Below, piece after piece: positions 12,096-22,964 of a DNA stretch of 64,000 bases. The DNA comes from Lycorma delicatula (taxonomy: Eukaryota > Arthropoda > Insecta > Hemiptera > Fulgoridae). Made by a program: the position numbers and the translations under genes. The first letter of the stretch is position 1; the number at the start of each line of letters is the position of its first letter. Below the pieces are notes generated by a model that saw only the letters and a list, made by a program, of their open reading frames with translations, did not search any database and had not been told where the DNA came from. The stretch lies in the NCBI RefSeq assembly GCF_047948215.1, contig NC_134461.1, positions 84,778,103 to 84,842,102 on the forward strand, given 5' to 3'.

Positions 12096-13423
12096 CAACA
12101 TTTCTCAAGCTTGGGGTCGCGAACGCGAAATTAGCCTATAACTTTAGGTGTAAACAGTAATGACATAATTGTATGAGAAAAAATCATTATTGTAACATTT
12201 TCTTATATTTATAAGTACACAAGTAAAGAAAATAAATTAATGAGATGGTTGTGTTCGTTTTTCATTTAAAAGTTTCTCCATACGTGGATGCATGTTAGAA
12301 ACACACTAAAACAAATTGTTTTCAAATGATAAAAGACGATTCCTATATATTTAGTTTTAAGCGCAACCATAGACGAAAAACCCCTTTATAGATCTACGAC
12401 ATGGTAAAAGGGGTCAATATTTTTAATGTTTCTGTCATTAAATTTCCAAATTCACTTCAACGAACAAGCCAAAACGTATATAAATCAACAGATGTGAATT
12501 GTAGTTGTAATGTTTTATGACAGACATTTCAATTAGCTAATCGGAAGTGAGTGGAAACATTCAAAATCTTTACTTTGAAGACGAATAATCCCAATATCGA
12601 GCTTCTTAATGAAAGCATGAACTTTATTTGTTATTAATAAAATTAATTTACTAAGCATTTGGCACCGTTGGTATTAATGCAACTGTATAAATTAAAATTC
12701 CACTTACCAACAATTTTCAAAATATATTTCAAAGTACTTTCGGAGCCGTTACTTCATCATCAGGGATTCCTTATAACATGTTAATTAACAATTCAAATGT
12801 ATAACTATATTTAAATTAAAAATTGTTACGTTCATAAAAGTCGGTCATCAAGAAATAAAAATAATTTTTACGTCAATAAGACTGATGTGAAGTTTTCTGT
12901 GACTGTATGGGGTTTTCACAATTTAGCTACTCTTAATGTTACGAGATAAGATGCTTTAAGATACTTTATCAGTATGGCTTGATTTATAAGTAGAAGCATG
13001 CTGATTTCTCAAAGTATGTAATTTTCTTTCGAAAAATTCCAAGGGTTTGCTTTTATGATTCGGTTGTTTAGTTTACTAATGTTGAATTAATTTTGATGGC
13101 TTTATGCTTTCATCGGAGAGGACTTGAAAGCAAACAACACACTGTGGCTTTCTATCCAAAAACGATATGCATGATCGAACATGACGCTCTCACAGTGAAT
13201 ATTATGCAAGCAGACCAAATTACAAGAAGTACGTACACATCAAGTTGGAACCTGTAAATTTCTTATGTTTGCACACATCATACATGATCTTCATACCCCT
13301 CTTTATCGAAACCTAGTTAAAAAACTAGGTTTCATTAGCTGGGGATTGGGGGTTACGAAATATTCATTATATATATTTTTTACTTTTTGGGGGTTATGGA
13401 GCAAAAAAGGTTGAGGATCATTG
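12096..13423. mobile_element. Non-autonomous hAT transposon with 8-bp target duplication
   Basis: The left end reads CAACATTTCTCAAGCTTGGG and the right end, reversed, reads CAATGATCCTCAACCTTTTT. Both resemble the hAT consensus terminus CAGTGGTTCTCAACCTTTTT. The element is flanked by TACTAGAA (12088-12095) and TACCAGAA (13424-13431), an 8-base target duplication with one mismatch, diagnostic of hAT insertion. Length is 1328 bases. No transposase frame survives inside, so movement would have needed a related autonomous element. The interior is slightly richer in GC than the flanks. Confidence 0.7.
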
Positions 13424-13721
13424 TACCAGAATGATGAATCATCAAAGGTCTAATTACTGAACAGAAATTGACTGCTGATAATTTTTTTATGTTAAAATAA
13501 TTACACATTAGTTTTTAATCTGTTTTCGGGTATTTCATAGGCGAAAGATAAAGAAAGGTTATTATCGGTCTGAACGCAAACTATTCCCACTTAGGATTAA
13601 CTATTATTTTGTAAAAACATTGAAAAGAACACAAAAAATACAAAGAAAAAATTAACTGTAAAAATCCATCATACAGAAAAATAATATCAGGTAAAGTAAT
13701 CATAAAAGTGTTTTTACACAT

Positions 13722-13725
<4 letters not shown>

Positions 13726-13791
<66 letters not shown>
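13726..13791. repeat. Compound (CA)n(GA)n microsatellite
   Basis: A CA run passes directly into a GA run of about 40 bases. It is the simple-sequence head of the dispersed repeat that follows. The Ser-Leu-rich minus-strand open frame across it is an artefact. Confidence 0.85.
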
Positions 13792-13796
<5 letters not shown>

Positions 13797-13800
13797 AATA

Positions 13801-13960
13801 AATGTATGTATATGTCTGAAAGCCCGTACTGACTAATTCTTCTTCTTCCTGGATAGCCAGAAAAGTGAAATTTGATATAGTCATTCCCAAGAGGTGTCTA
13901 AGAAACTTTACTTTGATTAACAACCTCTAAGGGGTTAAATTAAACAAAGATTGAAAAAGG
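13801..13960 (+). repeat. Second copy of the microsatellite-headed dispersed repeat
   Basis: Shares AAAGCCC, a TAATTCTTC phrase, AAATTTGATATAG in place of AAATTTGGAACTG, ATTCCCAAGAGG and CTAAGGGGTTAAA with 2630-2780 in the same order. The heads differ in microsatellite type (CA/GA here, TA there), so the simple repeat probably expanded independently at the repeat's start. Confidence 0.5.
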
Positions 13961-14988
13961 GCACAACATAAAAGTACAGAACTCTTGGAACCTGATATTA
14001 AGTTTATCTTAGAATATAAGGCCCTTTTTCTACTGCCGTAGCCGAACTGCAACGAAACTAAAAAGCATCGTATTTGAGTAATGTTTAGATAGCGTATCAA
14101 TTGGCCCCCTACCATTAAAAGCAAAGTTTTTCCATCGAAGCAACTGCAATGCTAGTAGTTCCAACTGTTTTGTGACGACTGTCGCGCAACTGACCCAACC
14201 AATCTGCAAATAATTGTGATAAGATATAGTTGTGTGTTGTGCTGTTTCTTTTTTTGTTTTAATGTAAAGTGTTTGTTGGATTTTACGTAGTGACCAATTA
14301 CATACAATAATACATAAAAAACTTTATAAAATTATTAAAAATATAAATTATAAAACTTTTTAAATAATTCGGTTCGAAAATATATTTACTTTTAAAACTT
14401 TTTTTGACACTATTATTAAGTTATAATAAATAAAATTCCTTAATGTAATCAATAATCTTTTTTTAGCAGATATTGCTATTCGCAAAGTTGGTATCCTTTT
14501 TGTAATGTAAGGTGAAGTTCTTCCACCGGCTCAATAAAAAGTTTTCTAAAGTTTTGTACAGATATTAAAATTTTTCCTTGGCTATTTCATGTTTTTTTGG
14601 CTGTCACAAATGTGTTTAATTTATCGTTGGTATTTACCACAAGATGGATCCAATATATTTTTTTTTTTTACTTGCTTTTCTTTAACTCACAATGTTTTTT
14701 TTCATGTTTGTCCTCAAATCTTGCATCCTTAATTTAACATACTTCCTAACATTGCCGATTAATGAAATTTTACACAAAGATTGGGTGACAATACAATATT
14801 CCACCATTATTTTTGTAAACATCGCCCCATACAGGGGTAAATTAAGGGTGCGGGTTTAAAAAGTTTAAAAATCTGTAAAACAACTATCCGGGATTTTTGG
14901 AGTAGCAGATGACAAATCCGATAGCTGTTTGAAAAAAAATTGTGGTTTCGAATTGGACAACATTTCAACATCACTCGTGTGTATATAT

Positions 14989-14990
<2 letters not shown>
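13961..14990. other. Non-coding DNA, nothing recognised
   Basis: No supported gene. Locally less AT-rich near 14130-14210 (TGTGACGACTGTCGCGC), but no exon or transposon end could be fixed. Confidence 0.4.

Positions 14991-15051
<61 letters not shown>
14991..15051. repeat. Second compound (CA)n(GA)n microsatellite
   Basis: A CA run of about 30 bases followed by a GA run of about 24, preceded by TATATACATATA. Open frames crossing it on both strands are composition artefacts. Confidence 0.85.
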
Positions 15052-15057
<6 letters not shown>

Positions 15058-15354
15058 TTTTTTTGGCGGGCAGTATGTGAGACACAGCTCCTGAGGATTC
15101 ACTCGGCTCCGCATGATTCACTATGCAAAACCGTCACTATTTCGTAACTTTGTACAGTAAATATTTGGTTGAAAATTTGTTTGATATTTTATAAATATAT
15201 TAGAAATTTCGATATGTGATGTTAATCTTTTGAAATCCAAATTAACCTACTAATTAAACTCGTGCAATGTATGACAATTTAATTAAAGTATGACTAAAAA
15301 GCATAAAGCAAGTTTTTAAAAACTTTGTAATATTATTTTAACTTCTTACAAAGT

Positions 15355-15400
15355 GCCACAGTACAAAGGACGGATCATGATCCGTCCTTTACACTGTGGC
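15355..15400. repeat. 46-bp inverted repeat
   Basis: Two 23-base arms meet at CA|TG with no spacer; 21 of 23 positions pair (GCCACAGT, AAAGGACGGATCA and their reverse complements, two central mismatches per arm). It is moderately GC-rich in an AT-rich setting and lies about 100 bases beyond the probable 3' end of the R1-like LINE remnant. Confidence 0.8.
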
Positions 15401-15479
15401 AGTAGATGAAGGATCTAACATTACTGTGAAGAGATTTTTCCGCTCACTCTTAACGGGGTGAAAATGATCTGTAATGCAC

Positions 15480-16511
15480 AAAATATCAATACTGTTCCGT
15501 TCCATGCTCCCCTGGGCCGGACCGACTTGTTGGTATTACGCCACCCAGAAGAGTGTCTTTATACTCAAATAGGCCTTCCCGCCTACCAGCTATAAACTGG
15601 CATGGCAGGTCGGCCTACCGGTAGATCTTTTTGAGAGTAATCTTTTATTTTATATGCCCCTTTCAGACACCACGCCATATCTGGAGTGTCGTGACGTGGT
15701 GTCGAGGTCTTTTCTCTATATCTTGTGTTTTATTATTCTATTATTCCCTAAACTATATCCCCAGCGGCTCATTGGAACCGACACACCTCGGCATGCCGGC
15801 CCTCCCCGCTGAGGCTGTCCTCCCTTCCCTAACCTAAATCAAAAACCCAGTCTCCTTTCGTCGATGTTTTTCTGCGATAAGATCTGTCTGGTGTAACACG
15901 CTATTTTCTTCCAGTTGGATTCCCGACTAGTCATAAAAGGTACTATAGCTTCGGGAGTCATCCCGTCGATCGCCATGTCAAATCTGAGGGCGGCCCATCT
16001 TTCACGTATGAAGAAAGTATCTTCTGCATCGTCAATCTCTTCGCAATACATCCAGATTAACTTCATCTTTGGCCTCTTGATCTGCTCTACCCTTCGATCT
16101 TTCGACTCTATATCTCGCGATGAGGTGTATCGGCAGTACTCCGGCGAGAACACAAAGGGCTTCATAGGACACTGTCCTATACGCGGCCACCACACCTAGG
16201 AGCCCTCTCCTATGCACCCTCGCTAACTTCTCCTTGTTACGCCTGATATCTATAGCGTGACTCCATGCGGGAACAGCATACATAAACGAGGATACTATCG
16301 TTGACACCAACAATCTGCGTTTTGATGCTCTAGGGCTATTCTGCGTTGCCATTATAATGTTAAGACTCTTTACCATTGCTTCAGCCTTCCTACATATGTT
16401 ACTTATATGGTCAGTGTATCTACAATTCCCCTGGAAGGTAACTCCTAAGTATTTCAAACTATGCACCTCTTCTATAACTTTACCATTGATGAAAATGGTA
16501 ATAGATATCAT
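15480..16511 (-). mobile_element. 5'-truncated R1-like non-LTR retrotransposon
   Basis: Minus-strand reading. The first open part (16511 down to about 16060) contains VHSLKYLGVTFQGN, the post-palm block of non-LTR reverse transcriptases, then SFMYAVPAWSHAI and LAGVLPIHLIARYR. Reading then resumes in another frame (about 16080 to 15839) with KRPKMKLIW, DDAEDTFFIRERW and SNWKKIACYTRQILSQK, the C-terminal zinc-knuckle region of R1-clade elements (usually DAEHTLFECPRW). The join lacks a segment, so there is both an internal loss and a frameshift. A GC-rich 3' untranslated part runs to about 15480. All catalytic RT motifs are missing. Confidence 0.7.
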
Positions 16512-16518
16512 TGATGAA

Positions 16519-16600
16519 AATAGTAATACATATCATCCTCTGAAGCATTATCTGAACGGTCGTTACCGGAGGCTAAACAGGAAAAAAAAGAAATTCTAAA
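16519..16600 (+). repeat. SINE tail fragment
   Basis: The phrase CATCCTCTGAAGCATTATCTG, a GTTACCGGAGG core and GGCTAAACAGG with an A-rich end match the 3' tail of the nearly complete SINE at 63592-63886 and the tail of the minus-strand SINE near 55556-55600. No tRNA-like head is present. It abuts the truncated 5' edge of the R1-like LINE. Confidence 0.6.
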
Positions 16601-16738
16601 GTGACTAACAGGTCTAATGTGACCATAAAGTGCCGAATCCCGCTCAGTGCGGTCATGATTGTTTAGTCTAAAGTGACTAACGGGTCTAAGGTGACCATTC
16701 GAGAGTCGGATCCCGCTTGGAACAGTCATGATTTGTTA
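16595..16738. repeat. Two tandem 72-base units, followed by decayed copies
   Basis: The unit begins TCTAAAGTGACTAAC and contains GGTCTAATGTGACCAT and a GTCATGATT end. Two units run at period 72 (starts 16595 and 16667). The core word TCTAATGTGAC and close variants recur down to about 16912 (near 16790, 16838, 16863 and 16898), pointing to a once larger array. Confidence 0.7.
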
Positions 16739-17057
16739 AATGTAACATTTCATCCTAGTGCAGAATAGTTTTATTTTGTAGTCTAAAGTCTAATGTGGCT
16801 TATAGTATTTATTGATAATGTTCAACTGTATCATTTTGACTAATGTGTCATTTATTCATCATTCTAATGTGACTTGTATTTTCGATATTCATAAAATGTC
16901 TAATGTGACAAATTAAAATTTAATGATTCAAGAAGAATATGTTTTAGTTCATTCATCATCTCAACCATCATTTCAAAATACAGTCCATATTCGCTTTACA
17001 ACTTAACAAATACTAAAAGAGAAATTATTCATAACTAATACTCTCTTTTCCTAAATA

Positions 17058-18355
17058 CAGTGATTAAAAAAAACGGGAAATTTAAAAAATTAAATAACGT
17101 TAATGAAAATTTTTTTTTAGAAAATGAATTTTATTTCATGTAATTGTACAAATGTTGCCATTTTAGGATTCATACATTTTAGTTTATTTTTTAAAGATGA
17201 CATCTTGCAGGTGACCTCCTCTTCTACGTAAACACTCACGAAGTCTCTTCGTTAAATTGTTCATGGTTTGACGTAACATCTCAACTGGAATTTCCGCAAT
17301 TGCTTCTCGGATCTTTGCCTTCAGTTCTTCCGTTGTAGCAGGTCTACTGTAGAACACTTTGCTTTTAAGGTGACCCCACAAAAAGTAATCGCAAGCTGAG
17401 AGATCAGGCGATCTGGGAGGCCATCTAATGTCACAATTTCGTGAAATGACATGTTGTCCAAACAATCGGGCTGTGTTAAGAATTGGTGGAAATTTCTTTT
17501 GTTGTTCCACAACAAAGGTTTCAAGCATAACTACGTAACGAGCCGACGTCACTGTAATCGCAAGACCGTTGTCATCCTCAAAAAAATAAGTGCCTATAAC
17601 ACCGTAAGATGTTATAGGCTGTGCACTAAAGGCTGTAAAGCACTTTCTGGCTGTGCATTTGACGCTCGTGTAGCTGCGTAGGATTTTCTTGTGCCCAGTA
17701 TCTGAAATTTTGCTTTTAATAAATCCACTGAGGTGGAAATGCGCTTCGTCTGACACCCACAGTTCGTGAACAAACTCTTCGTTATCATTTATCTTCTGAA
17801 GCATTACATTATAGAATTGTGCTCGCACAACTGCATCGTTCGGTTTCAGTTCCTGGACGATCTGCATGCAACTTGTATGGATGGAATTGCAAGTCCTTCC
17901 CTTACCTTCTTCGAACACTTGAACTATGCAATTGTAAAGATGATGAGAGACGACGGATTGACTGATGTGGACTTCGTGTGACAGCATCTTGTAAAGCTTG
18001 AACATTCTGTGGTGTACGGACTGTTCGCTCACGGCGTGGAGGTTTCTTTTTCATTGCCGAACCAGTTTCCTCAAAATTAGATATCCATGTTTTAATTGCA
18101 TGTGCTGATGGAACACGGTCGTGCCGTCCCAGATTAAAATGACGGCGAAATTCTCTACGCGTTCCCTCCACACTGTCATTGCTTTTGTAAAACGCTTTGA
18201 TAGCAAATGCACGTTGCGCACCACTCCAAGGATCCATGACAACTAAATAAATGGCAGGTTAGATTAGAGAGGCTGGCGCCACTTATCAAGTGGTACCAAT
18301 CGCCCACGGCTACCAACACAACTTTAAAAATTTCCCGTTTCTTTGGATCACTCTG
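17058..18355 (-). mobile_element. DD41D-type mariner-superfamily transposon, copy 2, full length
   Basis: Both ends are present: the left reads CAGTGATTAAAAAAAACGGG and the right, reversed, CAGAGTGATCCAAAGAAACG. They are imperfect 26-28 base terminal inverted repeats, flanked by TA on both sides (17056-17057, 18356-18357), the IS630-Tc1-mariner target. Length is 1298 bases. It is collinear with copy 1 at the window start and nearly identical where they overlap, except for a 60-base loss described with the transposase. The right flank resembles the dispersed repeat seen at 2630 and 13830, so the element probably landed in a copy of it. Confidence 0.9.
17184..18237 (-). pseudogene. Broken transposase of the DD41D-type mariner
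   Basis: Reads from MDPWSGAQRAFAIK (18237) through a DUF4817-like DNA-binding region to VTRSPHQSIRRLSSSL and SSSVRRR, then meets TAA (about 17903). The next codons still read KDLQFHPYKL in that frame; after this a one-base shift moves homology to the frame with QIVQELKPND. The catalytic core follows: WVSDEAHFHLSG with the first Asp, then WPPRSPDLSACDYFLWG with the last Asp, and a terminal helix ending GGHLQDVIFKK at 17184. The segment with the second catalytic Asp is missing: relative to copy 1, 60 bases (20 codons, in frame) are gone between about 17470 and 17473. Stop, shift and missing Asp make it inactive. Confidence 0.85.
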
Positions 18356-18357
18356 TA

Positions 18358-18465
18358 CTTGAAATTTGGTATTTTTATTCAAAAAATACCAAAGAATTAT
18401 TGTTCTCAGAAAAATAATAATTACTTTGATTAAAGATCTCTAAGGAGCTAAATTAAAAATGGTGC
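18358..18465 (+). repeat. Probable third copy of the dispersed repeat, interrupted by the mariner
   Basis: TTGAAATTTGGTAT and later TTGATTAAAGATCTCTAAGGAG followed by CTAAATTAAA resemble the second half of the repeats at 2630-2795 and 13801-13960. The first half would lie left of 17056, where the match is weak. Confidence 0.35.
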
Positions 18466-18469
18466 ACCA

Positions 18470-21400
18470 AATCCTGAAGAGCTATAAATCTGACAACTCC
18501 TCCAAATATTTCCTTTCTTGTTAGATAATAAATTACTGCTGAGAAGAAGTTTTCCTCATTTGCCCTCTATCATTTTCTTTTAAAATGACAGAAGAAAATA
18601 TAACATGGCAGAAACTTAGAATTTTGGCACATGATTAGTCCAATTTTGAATGATATTTAGGTTTCCTCACTGAACAATCTCTAAAAGGACAAACTTGGAT
18701 TAAGAGTAGGTTTCTTAGTTTATCTATATTTTACAAACCTGATAAAACTAGACCCAGCTTTGAAAGTAACTCCAACAATGACTGTAAAAACTTTTGAGAT
18801 TCCCTTCTAATCAAGTTCTAAGCATAACAAATGCTTATTACAATAATTAATAAGTTTATTTATTTTGTTTTTGAAGAGCCACACAATTTATTAATAGATT
18901 GATTGGTAAAAACTTAAAAAATAATTTTACATAAGAGTCAAAATTAAGATAAAGGAGAAAGTAATTTTGAGTTAAGGGTGAAAAACTGTGTCTTCTGATG
19001 ACTTGTAACTGAATGTGAAGTAAATAAAAGTGCAGAAAATACTAATGAATAAATTCTACAACGAGATCTTATATCAGAAAAAGCAGCATAAAAATAAAAC
19101 AAAAAATATATACAATTACAATAAACAAGTATGGCCAGCATACAAAATATCAGATTAATGACTGAGCTTGAACAGGAATACATGAAATCTAAGTAAGAAA
19201 GGTGTCTTATATGAAGATAACATTGATGTGTCCTGAACTGAACAGCCGCAAAGAACATGTACATTGTAGAAAGAAGCCATATACAATGGTTACATCAACT
19301 TGTTTATTTCTAGATTCCTATGTGGTCAAGTCCTACTGCAAAAACTCCTCCCTTCCCAAGCAAAATGGAGATCAATAAGGAAAAAAAGAAGTGCATGTAA
19401 AAACAATATTTTTGATTTTTTAGTACCTATGGTTGACAAAGCACAAAGTTTTAAATTAAACAGTGGGAAATGAGGATCAATGAAGGAAGTTTGGACAAAA
19501 GCATATGATTAACGGTTGTGCAGAAATGAAACAAAATGGTACACAGAAAAATAAGCAGAAAAAGTTATGAGTAATTGATTTTTTATGAAGTGTTCTAAAC
19601 CAAAAGATGAACATAACACGTCAACGATATGTAAATTGTTATATAATAAAATTTAGCATTTGTTACCAACTTTTTTTAAAGAAATACAAATTACATTCAA
19701 TCAATTACTAAAGTATTAATTCCAATTTTTGCATTTGTAGTACTTTAAAAACAGTACTACGACTTTTAAACATAAAAGTAGTACAACTTTAAAAAAAGTT
19801 TTAAAGTAGTACTTTAAAAAGTTTTCTATAATAAATTTAATGAAACGAAAACTGAACTTTGTATCTACAATTAACAGTTACAGGTAATATGTATTTAGCT
19901 ATTTTTCTGTGATAAAGTGAAAAAATCACTGTTATGAAAATTAAACATTTCCTGATAGCTAACAAGAAATTTTTAAGAAAGCTACTTTCTTTATATTATA
20001 ACTGTTTCTGTAAATAGTTGATTTGAGACTTGCTTGATAAAATAAAATATTTATTAATAATATTCAAATGATTGTTAAAATAGTGTTGAAATCTGTTATG
20101 TTTTTACCCATAATGTATTGCAATACAATTTATTTAAAGTATAAACATTTGTAAAATAAACTGAACCAAATTTGATAAATAATACAACATTTTTAATGAC
20201 TTCAAAACATTTGTAGTCACTCTTGCCACCATTTTCAGAGATTGATGTTGATGTTCTTGTTCTGTTCATTTTGAGCAGAATATGATGATCTAAATCATAA
20301 ATACATTAACATCAACCACAATCTTGAAGTAGTAGTACATTAAAAAAACTAAACACTATACTAAATGAATAGACAAAATTTAAAGATAACAAATTTTTTA
20401 ATCATATTCTAAATACACGTTGGCCTAATTAAAAAATAACATCAAATATCAGTGTGAGAACAGCAGCACAAGTCACTGAAGATGTTTTCGAGAATAATTG
20501 AAAACATTTTGAAGTAAGTTAAAACATTATTTATAAAATTTTTGTTTGTTTTGCCATTTCAAACTTTTGTAAATAATTTTTATTGCTAAATGTCAAAGTA
20601 AAAGATGTGATAAATTCCACTGTTTCAGTTTTAATCCATTTATTATTATTAACTGGTCAGATATTCTTGTACTAATTTATGCAAGTGTAGTAACTAGCAG
20701 AGGTAAAATTTAATAAATTTGTACCTGCATACAATATTGCACTTATATATCTAAACCTTAAATAAGATCCAAAGGTTAGTAATAATATTCAAATTTATCA
20801 CAGTAAGAAGGATTAAATCTCTACATTAATACCAGGAAAGGTGAGCAACATTGTTGCCAAACATTTTTAGAAGTTATTACAATATTATTCCTTATGAAGC
20901 AGAGACTGAGAGATATAATTTATCAACAGAACAGGTGCATTGATTTGTTTCTTAAGACTGTCTGTCTCAGTCTTCCATATGAATATGAAGTATGTAAAAC
21001 ATTCGAGGTATATAAGAAACTAGTCAAAAATCTTTCTTTGAGAATAATGGTATTAACAATACAGCCAGCTCCTGTGGTAAGTATTGTTAAGGAGTCACAG
21101 AGGTGAAAATCTTCTGCAAATTGATGAGCTAGTGTGCAACAATATATTAAGCTCACTGATGAGGGAAGTGGGACTTTACTACTCTTCATTTTCACTAGCC
21201 AGCCTAACGTAGAATGCCTATGATTTTTGAAAATATCTGCACAATTTTTTTGGAGTGGTTGGGTTTTCGGTTTATCATCAAAAATATTTTAGTTATAGGA
21301 CTTAAAAGGTTCCTTGATTAAAATTCTATTCTAAAAAAAAACTCCAACACTTTTTGCAAAAACATAAAAAAGTATTATAATTATCATTGTTATTTAATAG

Positions 21401-22460
21401 GTAAAATAAAATTTTTAATTTTTATTTTACCATAAATTTTCTCTTGAGATTAATTTTGTATTATAATTTCTTAATCTCAAACTACTAATGTTTAAATTGC
21501 TTTATAAGATATAAGTACAACATATTAATTAATTTGTTACTGATACAATTTTTTTTTGTAACATAATAATGCAGTTTACTTCTATAGTAGTAATTAATTA
21601 ATTAAATAAGGGTTGGTATAAATCTTGAAATTCCAAATAATCTTAAATTTGAATTATAACATTTATTATTTCCTTCTCATAAAATTTAAAAAACAAATTC
21701 CAGCAGAAAAGTAGGTAAAACCATCATTAATATTATTCAGGTTTTAATATATCAATACCTTGATAATGGTTTGTTAATAGATATCCTTTGTGTTCCTATG
21801 TTTTTTATTAATTTTACAGCATAAACAAGCAAATCCAATAAATAAATCAGATTCATTAAATAAGTATCTGTGCATAAATTTCCGCTACTCATAATTTTTA
21901 ACAGATTAATTTTAAGTACCTCTAAGGGCAATCACAATTTTTTATCTTCACTTTCCTTTCCTCAGACATTAAAAACATTTTTTTTTACATTATACAAGAT
22001 TTCAAAATAACTTTCACTTGACCAAAGTTTAAAACTTCAACATCTCATTTCTTAATTTGTTAATTAAACAAAAGCTTTTAATTCATCAGTTAATTGTATT
22101 CCCTCCTTGACATAATATGAAGGTCATTTAGAAAATAAAGAACATTTGCATATAGCACTGATGCAAGTCAAGCAAAATCTAAGGATATGCAAAGGGATAC
22201 CGAACATTTTCAAAGAACATAAAGAATTTTATTTTTAGATTTCATCCAAAGTGGACCAACAATAAATTATCAAATTTAATTTGAAACACTTAACCAGTTC
22301 TATCATGCAATACAAATTCACAATATGGCCTATTATCATATGGTATAATTCCATGGTAATTTCTTCAGTACAATGCTTTTTTGAAAATTTGAGAAAGAAA
22401 TATTTAATTACCCATCATAAATAAGTTTTTGATGAGCAGACTAACAACTATTTAAACAGT
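18470..22460. other. AT-rich DNA, nothing recognised
   Basis: No gene supported. A self-complementary AT-rich patch built from AAAGTAGTAC / GTACTTTAAA words lies at about 19737-19825. Remaining open frames (such as one of 106 codons near 19100) lack motifs and are hydrophobic low-complexity. Confidence 0.45.
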
Positions 22461-22469
22461 TTAACTTCT

Positions 22470-22960
22470 TTGCTGAATTTCAGTCAGGTTTTAAGAAGAG
22501 TAATAGTGCTGGTACAACATAATTGATTATTAAGGATAATCTATAATTATAACTGTTTTGCTTGATTTTACTGAGGTACTTGACTATACATTTCCTATTA
22601 GGTTTTAAATAAATTTAATATTCAGTGTAACTTTCTCAATTCTCTTCTTCTTGATTCACAACTTACCCAAATGGTCATCAGCTGACAACTTGGGAAAGTG
22701 ATGACTGAAAATGATAATTCTGAGAGATTAACTAAAGGATTCCTATATCAACAGATATATTGCAAGTTCCATTCTAGGTCTACTTTTATTTTCTTTATAC
22801 ATTAATAATATTAATTTAATATTAGAACACTTCATGCACCCTTCTGTATACCAATAATTTGTAAATCTATACACACTTCAATTATGACAAAATTAATAAT
22901 GGGTTACAGAATTTGGGCATCAAAGCATCAACTTTCAGTCAGAGGCACATTTACTTAATT
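22470..22960 (+). pseudogene. Jockey/CR1-type reverse transcriptase relic
   Basis: Plus-strand fragments appear in the order expected for a non-LTR reverse transcriptase, in shifting frames. FAEFQSGFKKSNSAGT matches the QxGFRxGxST block. LILLRYLTIHF resembles the FxDLxxAFDxV region. SSILGLLLFSLYINNINL corresponds to GSxLGPLLFxLYINDI. LLYTNNL*IYTHFNYDKINNG matches the YADDLQIYxHF catalytic block with both catalytic aspartates changed to Asn, broken by a stop. Several stops and shifts make this clearly dead. No ends were found. Confidence 0.6.
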
Positions 22961-22964
22961 TAAA

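Noticed and set aside
13714..13923. Open frame of 69 codons on the minus strand
   Set aside because: Made by translating the (CA)n(GA)n microsatellite; no protein features.
14807..15147. Open frames on both strands across the second CA/GA tract
   Set aside because: Thr-His and Ser-Leu repeats come from the simple sequence.
17902..17960. A possible 44-base mini-intron (GTAAGG...GCATGCAG) spanning the stop in the DD41D-type transposase
   Set aside because: The splice-like ends look good, but 44 bases is too short for insect introns. Removal would not restore the frame and would delete the conserved KDLQFHPYKL block.
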